From NCBI GenBank assembly GCA_009760855.2, contig WPIO01000036.1, positions 3,723,501 to 3,787,500 of the forward strand: 64,000 nucleotides of DNA, read 5' to 3'. The stretch comes from Cristatella mucedo (taxonomy: Eukaryota > Bryozoa > Phylactolaemata > Cristatellidae). The notes beneath the pieces were generated by a model, which was given only the letters and a program-made list of their open reading frames with translations, was not told the origin of the DNA and did no database searches. Made by a program: the position numbers and the translations under genes. Positions 34,123 through 43,199 of the stretch are shown in pieces (within the stretch, counting starts at the first letter, position 1; the number at the start of each line of letters is the position of its first letter).

Positions 34123-34541
34123 CAGCGACTGAGACAGAAAAAGAGAGAGAGAGAGGCAGAGAGAGAGAGACATAGAGACAGAGACAGACAGAGACAGTGA
34201 GAGAGAAAGAGAGAGAGAATCTCAGGGGAAGCCCTCACGCCGCCGCCGCTCTCGCACTGCTGTCGCCGAGCGGGCTGCCGCAGCGAAAGCGCCCTCTAAC
34301 CTCTATGAACTCCTCGAGGCGGCCGCCCGGAAAGCAGCCGTAGAACTTGGGTCCCAAGCCTCGTTCGGACAGCAGGGCGAACAGGACGCAGTCCTGTAGC
34401 ACCGCTTGCGGATCGGCGCTGCTCAGCCCGTACAGCCGCACGAGGACGCGTCTCGGCGGCGACGCGGCAGTCTCGGACGCGGTGTTTTCCGTTTCCGTTT
34501 CCGGCAGGCAGCAGACGTACAGCTCGTTGCTGAGGCTCCCG
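21621..34541 (-). CDS. Choline/ethanolamine kinase gene, seven coding exons, 5' part not found
   Basis: Exons in transcript order are 34541-34301, 33777-33644, 27336-27278, 24525-24453, 24333-24225, 23484-23311 and 21821-21621. Diagnostic motifs are GSLSNELY (ATP-binding start), VLVRLYGL, ERGLGPKFYGCFPGGRLEEF, Brenner motif CHNDLQEG|N split by an intron, and the choline-kinase motif IDFEYAAYNFRGFDIANHF split by another. Toward the end comes FALASHMWWALW. The family transfers phosphate from ATP to choline or ethanolamine, the first step of the Kennedy pathway, in the cytosol. The RGFDI form resembles CHK more than ETNK. Compared with animal choline kinases, about 45 residues between MPLCKEP and SPVVFCHND are unaccounted for. 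The N-terminal exon carrying the Ile-Ser-Gly lead-in is also missing from my reading. A possible AATAAA on this strand is at 21181-21176. Confidence 0.93.
22215..22330 (+). repeat. LINE family A 3'UTR fragment
   Basis: GCTGCCACTAACCAATCTTG and CATGCTGACCCTGTGCACGT, then TATCAAGCATGATACCACTC, as in the other copies. It stops before the terminal tail. Confidence 0.85.
22929..23064. repeat. Two-copy repeat, unit about 57 bp, offset 80
   Basis: Both copies contain TCGGGCTTCGGGAGTT and CAGTTAACTCCGT then GGT.CGGT. They are diverged by several substitutions and a 4 bp gap. Confidence 0.8.
23170..23245 (+). repeat. LINE family A tail only
   Basis: AAATGTAAAGCACCTAGAAA...TCTCTGGGGGCGC, then ATTATTATTG. 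It lies in the last choline kinase intron, antisense to the gene. Confidence 0.85.
23311..23484 (-). CDS. Choline kinase exon: C-lobe helices, FALASHMWWALW
   Basis: Acceptor TGTCCGTAG, donor CTG|GTAAGC, exactly 58 codons. It contains VYFIRHYLEALQ, MDDEIRSLLEEV, FALASHMWWALWALMSAK and RIKFGYL. This corresponds to the conserved FALASHFxWGLWSxxQ and FGY elements of animal choline kinases. Confidence 0.95.
23505..24035 (+). pseudogene. LINE family A 3' end between two choline kinase exons
   Basis: [40 protein letters not shown], then the 3'UTR and the tail GTAAAGCGCCTAGAAAGAGA with (ATT)n. The insertion fills most of the 740 bp intron, antisense to the kinase. Confidence 0.92.
24225..24333 (-). 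CDS. Choline kinase exon: RGFDIANHF
   Basis: Acceptor GCTTCTAG and donor GATCAG|GTATGG flank 109 nt. It encodes (R)GFDIANHFSERCYNYTSAEP and continues to TLADYPSEDDQ. The usual NHFxEW is NHFSER here, so the tryptophan is missing. The proline-aromatic PPYF and YP are as in the family. It ends in phase 0. Confidence 0.94.
24453..24525 (-). CDS. Choline kinase exon: GN..IDFEYAAYNF
   Basis: Acceptor ATTTGATAG, donor TTTCG|GTGAGA, 73 nt (phase 1 in, phase 2 out). It encodes NILMKDDGSGLVFIDFEYAAYNF without the split end residues. The Asn completes the Brenner motif, and the Asp of IDFEY is the metal-binding residue of choline kinases. Confidence 0.95.
24800..24950 (-). repeat. SINE family 2 full copy
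   Basis: Reverse order: AATTCATTTATATAGCGCCC, CAAGAGAACTTAAATATCTA, TTCAGGCGCTTCACATATGC, GGGCTCAAGCCCTCGACCTC and GCACCTTAACCGCTAGGCCA. It is the reverse complement of the 12.65-12.83 kb element and lies in the sense direction of choline kinase. An AT-rich stretch follows. Confidence 0.88.
24950..27277. other. Choline kinase intron, no coding sequence recognised
   Basis: AT-rich to 25,085, then mixed sequence. Frames such as 25142-25627 show no motif and run across GC-rich DNA. The minisatellite and poly-C/poly-G runs at 26.57 and 26.90 kb lie here. Confidence 0.55.
26690..26870. repeat. Degenerate short minisatellite (AAAGGGGGCTGAGC-like)
   Basis: About ten imperfect units of 14-22 bp built on GAGC-(G)AAA-GGGG. 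This gives long unrelated frames on both strands. It lies in a choline kinase intron. Confidence 0.7.
27278..27336 (-). CDS. Choline kinase exon: catalytic HND (Brenner motif)
   Basis: Acceptor TCCCACTTAG and donor GAAG|GTGAGG flank 59 nt. It encodes NVLYASNSPVVFCHNDLQE plus the first base of Gly. His-Asn-Asp holds the catalytic aspartate of this kinase fold. The phases fit the flanking exons. The preceding exon of the family's usual layout is not visible, and the phases would also allow direct joining to 33644. Confidence 0.93.
28248..29086. repeat. Tandem duplication, unit 416 bp, two copies with a 7 bp spacer
   Basis: 28248-28663 and 28671-29086, offset 423, apparently identical from GAATCGGACAGCTGGCACAC to GGCACAGTGCGTGTTC; the spacer is GCATTTT. 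It includes a (GGC)n/(GGA)n stretch. It lies in the choline kinase intron between 27337 and 33643. No coding domain was recognised in the unit. Confidence 0.95.
30240..30530 (+). pseudogene. LINE family A decayed fragment
   Basis: CTAAAATTCGGG start, [38 protein letters not shown] and Lys-rich TFKKKLQTHP. The middle of the domain is deleted compared with the 43.2 kb copy. Confidence 0.8.
31110..31530 (+). repeat. LINE family A 3'UTR and separate tail remnants
   Basis: 3'UTR (GCATGCTGCCACTAACCACA, GACCCTGTGCATGTC) at 31.11-31.29 kb. After about 170 bp of other sequence comes a tail-like CCTTAGAAAGAGATAAAAGT...GGTGCTATGCAAATGTATTA. The second part may belong to a SINE instead, since it ends like those. 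Confidence 0.65.
32434..32600 (+). repeat. tRNA-derived SINE, family 1
   Basis: ATGGTTCACTAGGTAAGGCG head, TTCGAATCCTGCTGTGGGCG (B-box), a perfect central hairpin at 32515-32540, and GCTCTTCTATCGCTATACAA. It lies antisense in a choline kinase intron. Confidence 0.9.
32940..33600 (+). pseudogene. R2-like retrotransposon fragment: zinc knuckle and restriction-like endonuclease
   Basis: The main frame 33217-33600 has MDLVID...VVVDVTVNF, EKVNKYEAIANSL, VVRPFVIGALGGWWPDD and LADLGISHKERMALRRLYLS. This is the PD-(D/E)XK endonuclease end of R2/NeSL-type non-LTR elements (family: KPDLVI, D-V-T, KxxKY, GALGxWxPxND, LGIS). In the next frame, upstream at about 33019-33120, CRFGCTEAALRACHVLSRP resembles the CCHC knuckle of these elements with its last Cys lost. 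A stop two codons before MDLVI and the frameshift show decay. The fragment is 5'-truncated and lies antisense in a choline kinase intron. Confidence 0.8.
33644..33777 (-). CDS. Choline kinase exon: SRCL to MPLCKEP segment
   Basis: Acceptor CGTTCTGCAG and donor CCAG|GTAAGC flank 134 nt (phase 0 in, phase 2 out). It encodes SRCLTTGEL, then SQQIARAMASLHRVKMPLCK and EPVILRDRLT. It fits the family's IAxxMAxxHxxxMPxxKEP helix. The join to the previous exon gives EEFIE-SRCL, equivalent to the known FIPSRRL. Confidence 0.93.
33893..34225. repeat. (GA)n/(GACA)n tract filling a choline kinase intron
   Basis: About 330 bp of GA and GACAGACA on the + strand, i.e. CU-rich in the kinase transcript. It makes up most of the 523 bp intron 33778-34300, ending 115 bp from the acceptor. 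Confidence 0.97.
34301..34541 (-). CDS. Choline kinase exon: ATP-binding N-lobe
   Basis: Acceptor CCTTTGCAG and donor ATAGAG|GTTAGA flank 241 nt (phase 2 in, phase 0 out). It encodes GSLSNELYVCCLPETE, a variable acidic linker, then RRVLVRLYGL, ALLSERGLGPKFYG and PGGRLEEFIE. This is the glycine loop and N-lobe of the kinase. The exon is GC-rich, unlike the downstream exons. Confidence 0.94.
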
Positions 34542-35472
34542 CTGCAAAGGACGTACGCTCGCGGGACTGGCGGTGGCGGTGGCGGCGGCGGCGTGCGTTA
34601 GGTCAGTCCACCCGCTCGCCCGGCGTCCGAACTCGTAGTTTTGGAGTCCGCGCGCTGAATAGAAAGATGCGCGGCGGCGGCGGCGGCTCCCAGCGAACGC
34701 CGCGTCACGTCCGCTCGACCGCGCGACGCGACCGCTGCGCGCGGACCGCTGCCACCGGATTTCGTGCCGGGCGAGGAGAATTCGAACGGGCGGCCGGCGG
34801 GCTAGTGCAGAGGCTGACAGCGAGCGAGCGCCTGCTAGGCTAATGCAGAGACTCGCTCTCTGCGCTGAACCGGAGGACGCGCGAGACCAACTCGCATCCG
34901 CAGAGCCCCGCCACACATCGCCGCCGCCGCTGCCTCCGCAATCGCGGCAACCCTTCGCCCCCTCACCCGGCAGAGACGCCCGAGGCGCTCGTGCAGGAAA
35001 AGCGGACCGCGGAGACAGCGCTTCCGAGCGCTGCTTCCGTGTGCAACTAGTCCGCACGTTGACTCGAACGCGGCCTCGCGAAACTGTAGCAGTCGAGAGG
35101 CTCTTGCAACAAGCGACGCTCTCGGCAAGCACTTGCCCGCGGCTATCGAATGCATAAAGGCTCTGGAGGTATTGAAGCTCTACGAACTCTGCGCGCGTAC
35201 GGGCGAACGTTACGCAGCTAAATGCACCGCTAAGATGCCCTAGGCTGTCTGGCTGCCTGTTTAGCTGCTCAGCATTCTCTTGCGAGACTCGCGAGAGAAT
35301 GGTCTGCGGTAGCGGCACCGAATAATCGGCCTGTACCGTAATTTAACCTCGACGGAGCTTCGCTAACTTTCGCGGACGGGCACCGTTGCAGCGAGGCGAT
35401 GAGGAAACAAAGCAAGCGAGCAGACGCGTGGTACTACGGAGTCAGGACGCTAGCGGAGAAAGGGAGAGAGAG

Positions 35473-35598
<126 letters not shown>

Positions 35599-36914
35599 TA
35601 GAGAAAGAGAGAGTGCAATCGAAAGTGGGCTAAATTTCTGAGTACCCGAAGCCCACTAAAATTAAAGCACACCGCTGGAGTTATATACAATGAGTTTACA
35701 TAACCATATTTAGATAAATGTGTTTATATAACCGCGGCGGCGAGGCGTCGGCAGCGAGAAGTGAGCGGCAGCAGCGACGCAGCGCGACGTGACTGTATAG
35801 GAAATACAAAAAAAGAAGCCTTGTAGGCGCCACTGCGGACTTGAACGAGTGGACGGCGAGAAGCAGAGACGTAGCGAGGGGGCGGGACAGGAGTTACGGA
35901 TGTCCCTGGGCGCCAAAGCCAAGGGGCGCCAAAAGCAAAATGGGCTGTGCGCATATTTTTTCTAAATCTTTTTCATGTGAAAATACACCAATCTTGATCT
36001 GAAGCAAATCCTTGTTTCAATGTGCAGTTGTTGTGTAACTTATGACAAGGCTACTATATACATCGTGTGCCAGACCACCGTAGGCTGCTCATCTGGTACA
36101 CGCGGTCCGTAGGTCGAGCGCTGACCGCGAGCTGCTGTAAGCCTGCTAGCGAGTCGGCTGGAAGACGTCATCTGCATGTGTCAGCGGTAAAACACAGGCT
36201 ATTGTTGTGCTATAACTAATGCGGTTTTGTTGCTAGCGCTGAGCGAAGAACACCAAAAAGCGCGGCGTTTTATTGTTGGCGTTATGTCACGACTCAACAC
36301 TAAAGGTACTATGACTCGGCCGTAAGCGCACTTTTGGCAAGCTAAGAAAATAATCCTGTTTTATCTGAGAGCCTCAATGGGGCAAGAATAGTTCTCTGAT
36401 TTGGCCTTGTTAAGCACAAAGAAACACCGGGAAAATATTGACTGAAATTGTAAATAGTTCAGTTTGCCACGTTCAAGGCCAGAAAAACTCACCTAAATCA
36501 AAGCTGGGATAGTTACCTGTACTACAATTAATACAACTTTCTGGACTTGCTATGCCTTTTAGCGTGTCTTTTGGATTTCTTCAGCGTTGGAGCTGTTTTT
36601 CGCCAATTTTTGACAATGGGAGCGGGCGCCATTTGTAGCTTTGTCCCTGGGCACCGAAAGGCTTAATACGCCTCTTCTGGCGAGAAAGTGAATACAGTCC
36701 GCAATTCTGCAAATGTCATTAAATTCCACGTGACTCGTCCCAATCTTCGGAAGCCAGGACCGCACTGCGTGCGAACGTGACGTGCCCCATGTAGCAAGTC
36801 CTCCGGCGTCTATCTGGCGTAAGCGAGGCTTCATTATCGCCGGCTTACTGTCTGCCGGCACGGGTGCGCCCGGCTCTCACGCTCGCTCTCTCTGTACTTT
36901 TTGTTGATATATAT

Positions 36915-36915
36915 A

Positions 36916-36955
<40 letters not shown>

Positions 36956-37007
36956 CACACACAGACACACCCAGGCACACACAGACACACACAGACACAC
37001 ACAGACA

Positions 37008-37069
<62 letters not shown>

Positions 37070-37200
37070 TATATATATATATATATAGTTGAGATATAGC
37101 ATCTATTGTATATAAATATATATATATATATAATTCATATACATTTATATATACGTATATATATAACTTAAATTTTGAATATTTGACATTTATATAGCAA
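36915..37200. repeat. (CA)n then AT-rich tract
   Basis: CA/CAGA repeats 36918-37064, then TATATATA and an AT-rich stretch to about 37196. Confidence 0.96.
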
Positions 37201-37219
37201 TCTCTAGTTCTTTCATTCG

Positions 37220-37480
37220 TACTCGCTCTCTCTCTCGCTAGATCTTTTTCGCTCTCTCTTTATCTTTCTTGGTCTCTCGAAATCTCTCACGAAATCCGCG
37301 TTCATCCGCTTTCTTGGATCTTTCTCGCTCACTCTATCGTTCTCTCTCGCTCGTTTTCTCACTCGCTCTCTCTCGCTCACTCTCTCTCTCTCTCTCTCGT
37401 TCTCTCTCGCTAGTTTTCTCACTCTCTTTCTCTCTCTCTCCCCCCTCTGTCTCTGTCTCTTTCTCCCTCCTCCTCCTCTC
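37220..37480. repeat. CT/CTCG-rich simple repeat
   Basis: Degenerate CTCTCTCGCT and TTTCTC repeats, ending in CCTCCTCCTCCTCT. Confidence 0.9.
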
Positions 37481-39419
37481 TCTCCTCGTCCTCTGTATCT
37501 CCGCTCTCCGTCGCATGCTTCTCAAAGCGCTCAAGCTATCGGGAGCTATCAAGCGCTCGGGCTACCAACATGCACCAGCGGGTCGCTCCGCACGAGGCTG
37601 GCGGATCCGGGCCGTGGCGTCACAATAGCAGCATTACGTTCTCCAGACGCACGCGAGGCCACCGTGCCGTCGGTCGAGAAAGGGAGCCTATTCCAAGCGG
37701 AAGCGGGCCGAGTGGCCGGAAGCAGCGGGAAGCCCGCCGCCGCCGCCGCCAGCGCCCGGACGTGGATCCGCACCGCGTAGCGCGCCCGCCCGCCTCGGAA
37801 ACACCTCGCCGCGCCACTACCGGCCCGCGGCGGCGGCGGCCTCTGCGGGGACGCAAGAGATCGCTCTGCCCCGCGCCACTGCAAGTGCGCATCTACCCCC
37901 AGCTGCCGCCGGCCTCTAGCGGATCCTTTCCGGTTTGGCCACTAGCCAATGATTGGCGCTGACCCTTGCGCTCTCTCCTGTCTTCTTTTTCCGCCCGCGG
38001 TGCGCGGTGGCGGCCAGAGGAGCCGCGAGTTAAATTAGCGCCGAATGGCGTCGTCCCTGCCCCGCCGCCGCCGCCGTCGCAGGGCGACCTCGCTCGTTCG
38101 CACGGCGCCGCCGATCGCTGCCGAACGCGCGCGGGTCCTTCCGCTCGGCGGTGGCCTTGACGCGCCGACGAACGGTGTCGTCGATAAGACGGCGGCAGCG
38201 GAAGGGCGCGCACCCGATAAGACGTCGCCAGAAGCGGCCCTATCGCTGCGAAAAAGTCGTTCGAGCGATTTGCGGCCGGATAACGCACGAGTCCTCGCGG
38301 ACCGTCGGCGTCATTCCGGGCCTAGGGCCTGCTGCCATTGCCGGCCCAGGCGTGTGCCGCCCCCCAAGCGCACCGCCGCCCCCTTCCCGTTCGGACGTAC
38401 CCCGTCTCGAGCCAGCCGTCGGTGTGGCCTGAGGTGCGCGAAGCGCGTTGCTTTTAATCTGCTCGCCGCGACTGCCCGCCATTCCGGCGAGGTATCGCTG
38501 GAGTCGCGAGCGACCGGAAGCCAGCCAATATCTCGTTAAGTGAGTCCGGTCTGAGCCGCCGCCGCCACGGCTCAACAACCGCCGACATATTTTTTATACG
38601 TTCGCTGAAACCACAGGAGAAGGCGGCGCCCTCTCCCTCCCCGCAGCCCCCCTTATTTTTCAGAGCTTGGTTCGAGCCGCATTGGAGCAACAGCGAGCCG
38701 TGTCGCTTTTGCATCGAAGGACTCGCTGCTTTATTGGCGGCTAACAGTTTCGAGCGGAACGACAGCGAGCCTGCCCAAACGATCCGATTGGCGAGCGCGC
38801 AGCGCCGCACGGAGGCGGCGGCGGCGCACGGCGTCGGAAGTGAACGCGCCTACCTCAGCTTCTTCACGAGCCCTTCTCGCATTTTGGAGCGACTCCACGC
38901 TCCGCCGAAAAACTGCTGGCACATCGTGTAGCAAAGCCTCGCGCCCTGATGCTGCTGCTGCTTCGCCTCTGGGGGTGCCATCCGTCGCGGCGACGATCGG
39001 CTCCTGACCTCGAGGCTCCGAGTGACTCGGATGGAACGCGGAGCAGATGCCGCGTAGTTTTAGATTGCTCGCGAGACTGCGGCGGCCGGCAGCCGCCGCC
39101 TCCGCCGCGCGGTGGCAAAGGGTCCAACAGGTGGCCAAGGGCCCTGGGCGCCGCTAACCAGTCGGCGTCAACAATGAGCGTACGCGGGCCTCGTGTGTTC
39201 GGCCCCCTCCCCGGACGCCTTCGACCTCTGCCCTTCGACCTTTCGCCTTCTACCTCTGCCGGCGGATCGTCGTCGTCGCTGCAGGAGGTGTGGCAGCAGC
39301 CGCTGGGCGTCAGGTCGCTGCTGCGGCGAGCGACCCCGGAAGCCAGAACCCGTTGGTCACGGCTGGCGCCGGCATGCGGTGCAGCAGTGGGGCGTGGTGT
39401 GGGCACCGAGTTGGGGGCG

Positions 39420-39895
<476 letters not shown>

Positions 39896-39902
39896 ATGAA
39901 GC

Positions 39903-39945
39903 GCTGGTTTGGCCCAGTGGTTAAGGCGCTCGCCCCAACCGAGAA
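39903..39945 (+). repeat. SINE family 2 head fragment
   Basis: GCTGGTTTGGCCCAGTGGTT followed by AAGGCGCTCGCCCCAACCGA. It is only the A-box half and directly follows a GA tract. Confidence 0.75.
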
Positions 39946-40360
39946 CCAGCACATAGGGACGGCGTAGTCGTAGCCGAAGAGTGCCTGGTCGGCGGTACCG
40001 TTAAAACATAGCCGAGCTGCACATGTGCGGCTGGGAACGTTGCCAACCAGCGCCGGTTGGTCGTTGTCGGTTGGTCGCCGAATTTCGCGATCGAGTAGAG
40101 TCGTTGATGCGCGGAGAAGGTTTCGCGTCGAGTCAACGGCAGGTCAGGGTCACCAATTTGGAAGTGGCTCGGTCGTACGATGGCGGCGCGACGAAGAACG
40201 AAGGCCCCAAAAGTGAGAGGCGATTGAGCGGACTGGAAGGCCGCTGCGAGCGCCACGTTCACTTCCGCCCACCAGTTCGCAGCTACTTTCAGGTGCGGCA
40301 TCCTCTGCACCCTGTTAGTAACGATGCGTAGCGACGCGTATTGTTGCTTTTTGGAGCGTT

Positions 40361-40665
40361 ACATGCCACGAAGTGTAGGGCTGCCTGGGCAGTGGTCGCG
40401 CCATTATCAGTTGGTTCAGCTCAGGTTCAGTTCAGCTCAGCACAGTCGCGCCGCGTGAAGATCAAGTAGCAGTAGGCGACAGCTCTGTAGGGCGGCGGAG
40501 CATGACGTGCCGCGAAGCTTAGCGGCCGCCTGGGCAGGGCCCGCACCCTTTATCAATTGAGAAGCTTAGCGCAGTCGCGCGTGACGATCAAGTAGCAGCA
40601 GGCGACAGCTCTGTATCTCGTCGGAGCATGACATGCCGCGAAGCTTAGGGCCGCCTGGGCAGGGC
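40361..40665. repeat. Degenerate tandem repeat, period about 126-140 bp
   Basis: CCGCGAAGCTTAG...GCCGCCTGGGCAGGG occurs at about 40501-40539 and 40627-40664, with a more diverged version at 40361-40393. GATCAAGTAGCAGTAGGCGA recurs at 40459 and 40587. Confidence 0.85.
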
Positions 40666-41229
40666 GCATTGTTGCTTTGAGCGGCTCGTACCAATCTGTC
40701 TCACAGCGACCAGTGCATGCCACTCGATCTGGTACTAGCAGAAGCGTGACCGCTTTTTGTTGAGCAAGCTCTGCAAGGCACGGCTAACGAATCGCAGGAT
40801 CGCGCCCAACTGTAAGTAGATGTGTCTCGGTTGCAAAACATGGCGGAGCGATCGTTAGCTCCCATAATTTAGTAATAAAAATAGGAATAAGTCGGTGTGC
40901 TTGCTCACTCTACACGATATAGCGAAAGAAGGCCAAGTTTTTCGTGAATTTTTGTAGTAGTATAAAAATAACTCATTTGTCAAGCAATGTCAGAGAAATA
41001 AATCTCTTTCCGACCACTTAACATACGCTGTACTAGTGGATGTCCGATCTAGATACGCAATGGTTCTGTCTGACACGTTTTCACCAAGCTATACACTACG
41101 CTAACTTATTAGTAGACGGTCAACTCAACTCCGCTGTTAAGAAGTAGAAAAAAGATTAAATTACTTATTTTTTGAGCTGCGACCACTACAACCAACTCAT
41201 TTTTGTAATCGCGTCTCAACCTATTGAAT

Positions 41230-41755
41230 AGTACCACGGGCTACCAGTCAAGCAACGGATTGACTTCAAGGTTTTGTCGCTCAATTTTAGGTCCCTTCAT
41301 TCTTTGGCTCCAGCCTATCTCTCAGATCTACTCCCCCACCAGGCCAAGCATCGTACAACCCGCTATTCGGAATCCAACAGTCTACAAATACCCCATACAA
41401 ATCTCAAATCCTTTGGAGACCATGCATTTAGTTCGTATGCACCCAAAGCCTCGAACTCACTCCCGACCTGCGTCAGAATATCCCTTGACCTGACCACATT
41501 TAAAAAGAATTTAAAAACACACCTATTTAGGAAAGCATTTAGTGGGTCCCTCTGATTCATCCTTGATGTGCTTATGCGTGCTGACACTGTGCATGCTGCC
41601 ACTAACCACATTTGCATGCTGACCCTGTGCATGTCACCCATAACCATATTATTTATTTTGTGTGTTTTTCAAGCATAATATTACTCAACATTTAATTGCA
41701 TTTCCCTTTGCAGCAAATGTAAAGCGCCTAGAGAGAGAGAAAGAGAGAGGGAGAA

Positions 41756-41831
<76 letters not shown>

Positions 41832-41895
41832 ATTTCTCTGAGGGTGCTCTATCAAGTGCATTATTATTATTATTCTTATTATTATTATTACCATT
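41230..41895 (+). pseudogene. LINE family A 3' end with a GA microsatellite expanded inside its tail
   Basis: [40 protein letters not shown], then the 3'UTR. The tail GTAAAGCGCCTAGA is interrupted by about 100 bp of GA repeat (41727-41828), then resumes TTGATTTCTCTGAGGGTGCT and (ATT)n. Confidence 0.92.
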
Positions 41896-41899
41896 CAGT

Positions 41900-43199
41900 A
41901 ATCCGCAAGATCGTTTGCTCGGCTATCAAAGTTAAGCATGCATTGACGAATTTTTCGAGGCCAGCATAAAACGTCTTTTGGATGCCGACAATGCTATCGC
42001 GTATGCGCCTCCTCCATTAGAGCCGCGTACGCAATATGACTAGCAGGAGCTCAGTTGCTCGCCAGCTTTTTGAGCTGAAAATAATTAAAAGGAATCACGA
42101 TTGAGATGTGACGTCATTCAACGCGCCTTAGAACTCCTAGCTGCCGCACCTGTAGGATGACGTGCTTTTGCTCCCGGTTGTGAGTACGGGTCCTGCAGCT
42201 AATAGTTCATTATAGGCCACTTCGAGCTGAGGGATAGCCACTGAATGGCTTCTGCACCTAGGTCAAGGTCGTTCACGACTATTTCAATGAGGCTGCTGAA
42301 TATGCTACTATTTACTATTGACGTTCTACTTTCCGTTGGTCTGATGCATGCTTGCAGTGAAATCCTCTCACCACTTGGTCTCCCTCTACTGACCACTATA
42401 TATGGCAATTCACCTCATGGGATGAAGGAAATCCAGCTCGTTGGGTCAATTCTTGCATGCAGTGGACTATTCTTTATTACCTGCTGTAAGCCAGATGAAA
42501 GCGGCGAAGACTCTGAGGTTGCTATTCACGAATTGTCATTGAATCAGCTACCTTGAACATCATTCAAGGCAAAAGAGCCCTGTGAGGCAGCAGATCAATT
42601 TTCGTCGTAAAGCTGTCGTATACTGCTGAACAATGTATGTAGGTCTCTCATTTATATCGAGTGGTCGTCTACTAGTTGTGTACGCTTCGAATGATTGCAG
42701 CGGCTATAACTAGTCGTCCTCGCCTTGCCCGATGCACGTGACCGGATCTAGTCCTAGCAGAAGCAGCATCGATACTGGTAGGGTTAGCTTGTAGAATCAC
42801 GACGAAACGATTGGTAGCATTTGGACTAATACTTGGAAAGTCTGCCAACGGTAGCATAGCATGCTAGTGACTACTAGTGCCTGTGACTCAACCGTAACAA
42901 TTTCAGCGTGCTACCCTGCTTTACTCACAGTTGAGCGAGAGGGCCACATCGGAACATAAATGAGCCATAAAGTAGAAGCTACTTATTAACTATCACTTAA
43001 TGGCTCGTGAGCGTGAAAACAGCCGTCTTGAGCTGACAGGCTACAAGATTTACCGACTGCACCATGTTACCCGAGAGTACTTGACAGCAAGACTGCTGAA
43101 ATCTGACGAGAATTAGCGGCAAAACTAGCACATATTCCTTGCCAGACTTTGATCAGCCAGTGCTCGCAGTCTATTTCGAGGTTTTGACAGGCAGCGATC
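41900..43199. other. Intergenic, no gene recognised
   Basis: One 103-residue frame at 42245-42556 with two hydrophobic stretches. It has no recognised motif and no supporting context. Confidence 0.5.

Noticed and set aside
34296-35318. 340-codon - strand frame overlapping a choline kinase exon
   Set aside because: It reads the kinase exon in the wrong frame; Arg/Ala/Ser-rich composition is typical of GC-rich noise.
38454-38810. Possible choline kinase N-terminal exon (WRRRLRPDSL on - strand)
   Set aside because: Superficially like the W..L.PD.. lead-in of the family, but no splice donor follows in a suitable phase and the ISG end is missing.
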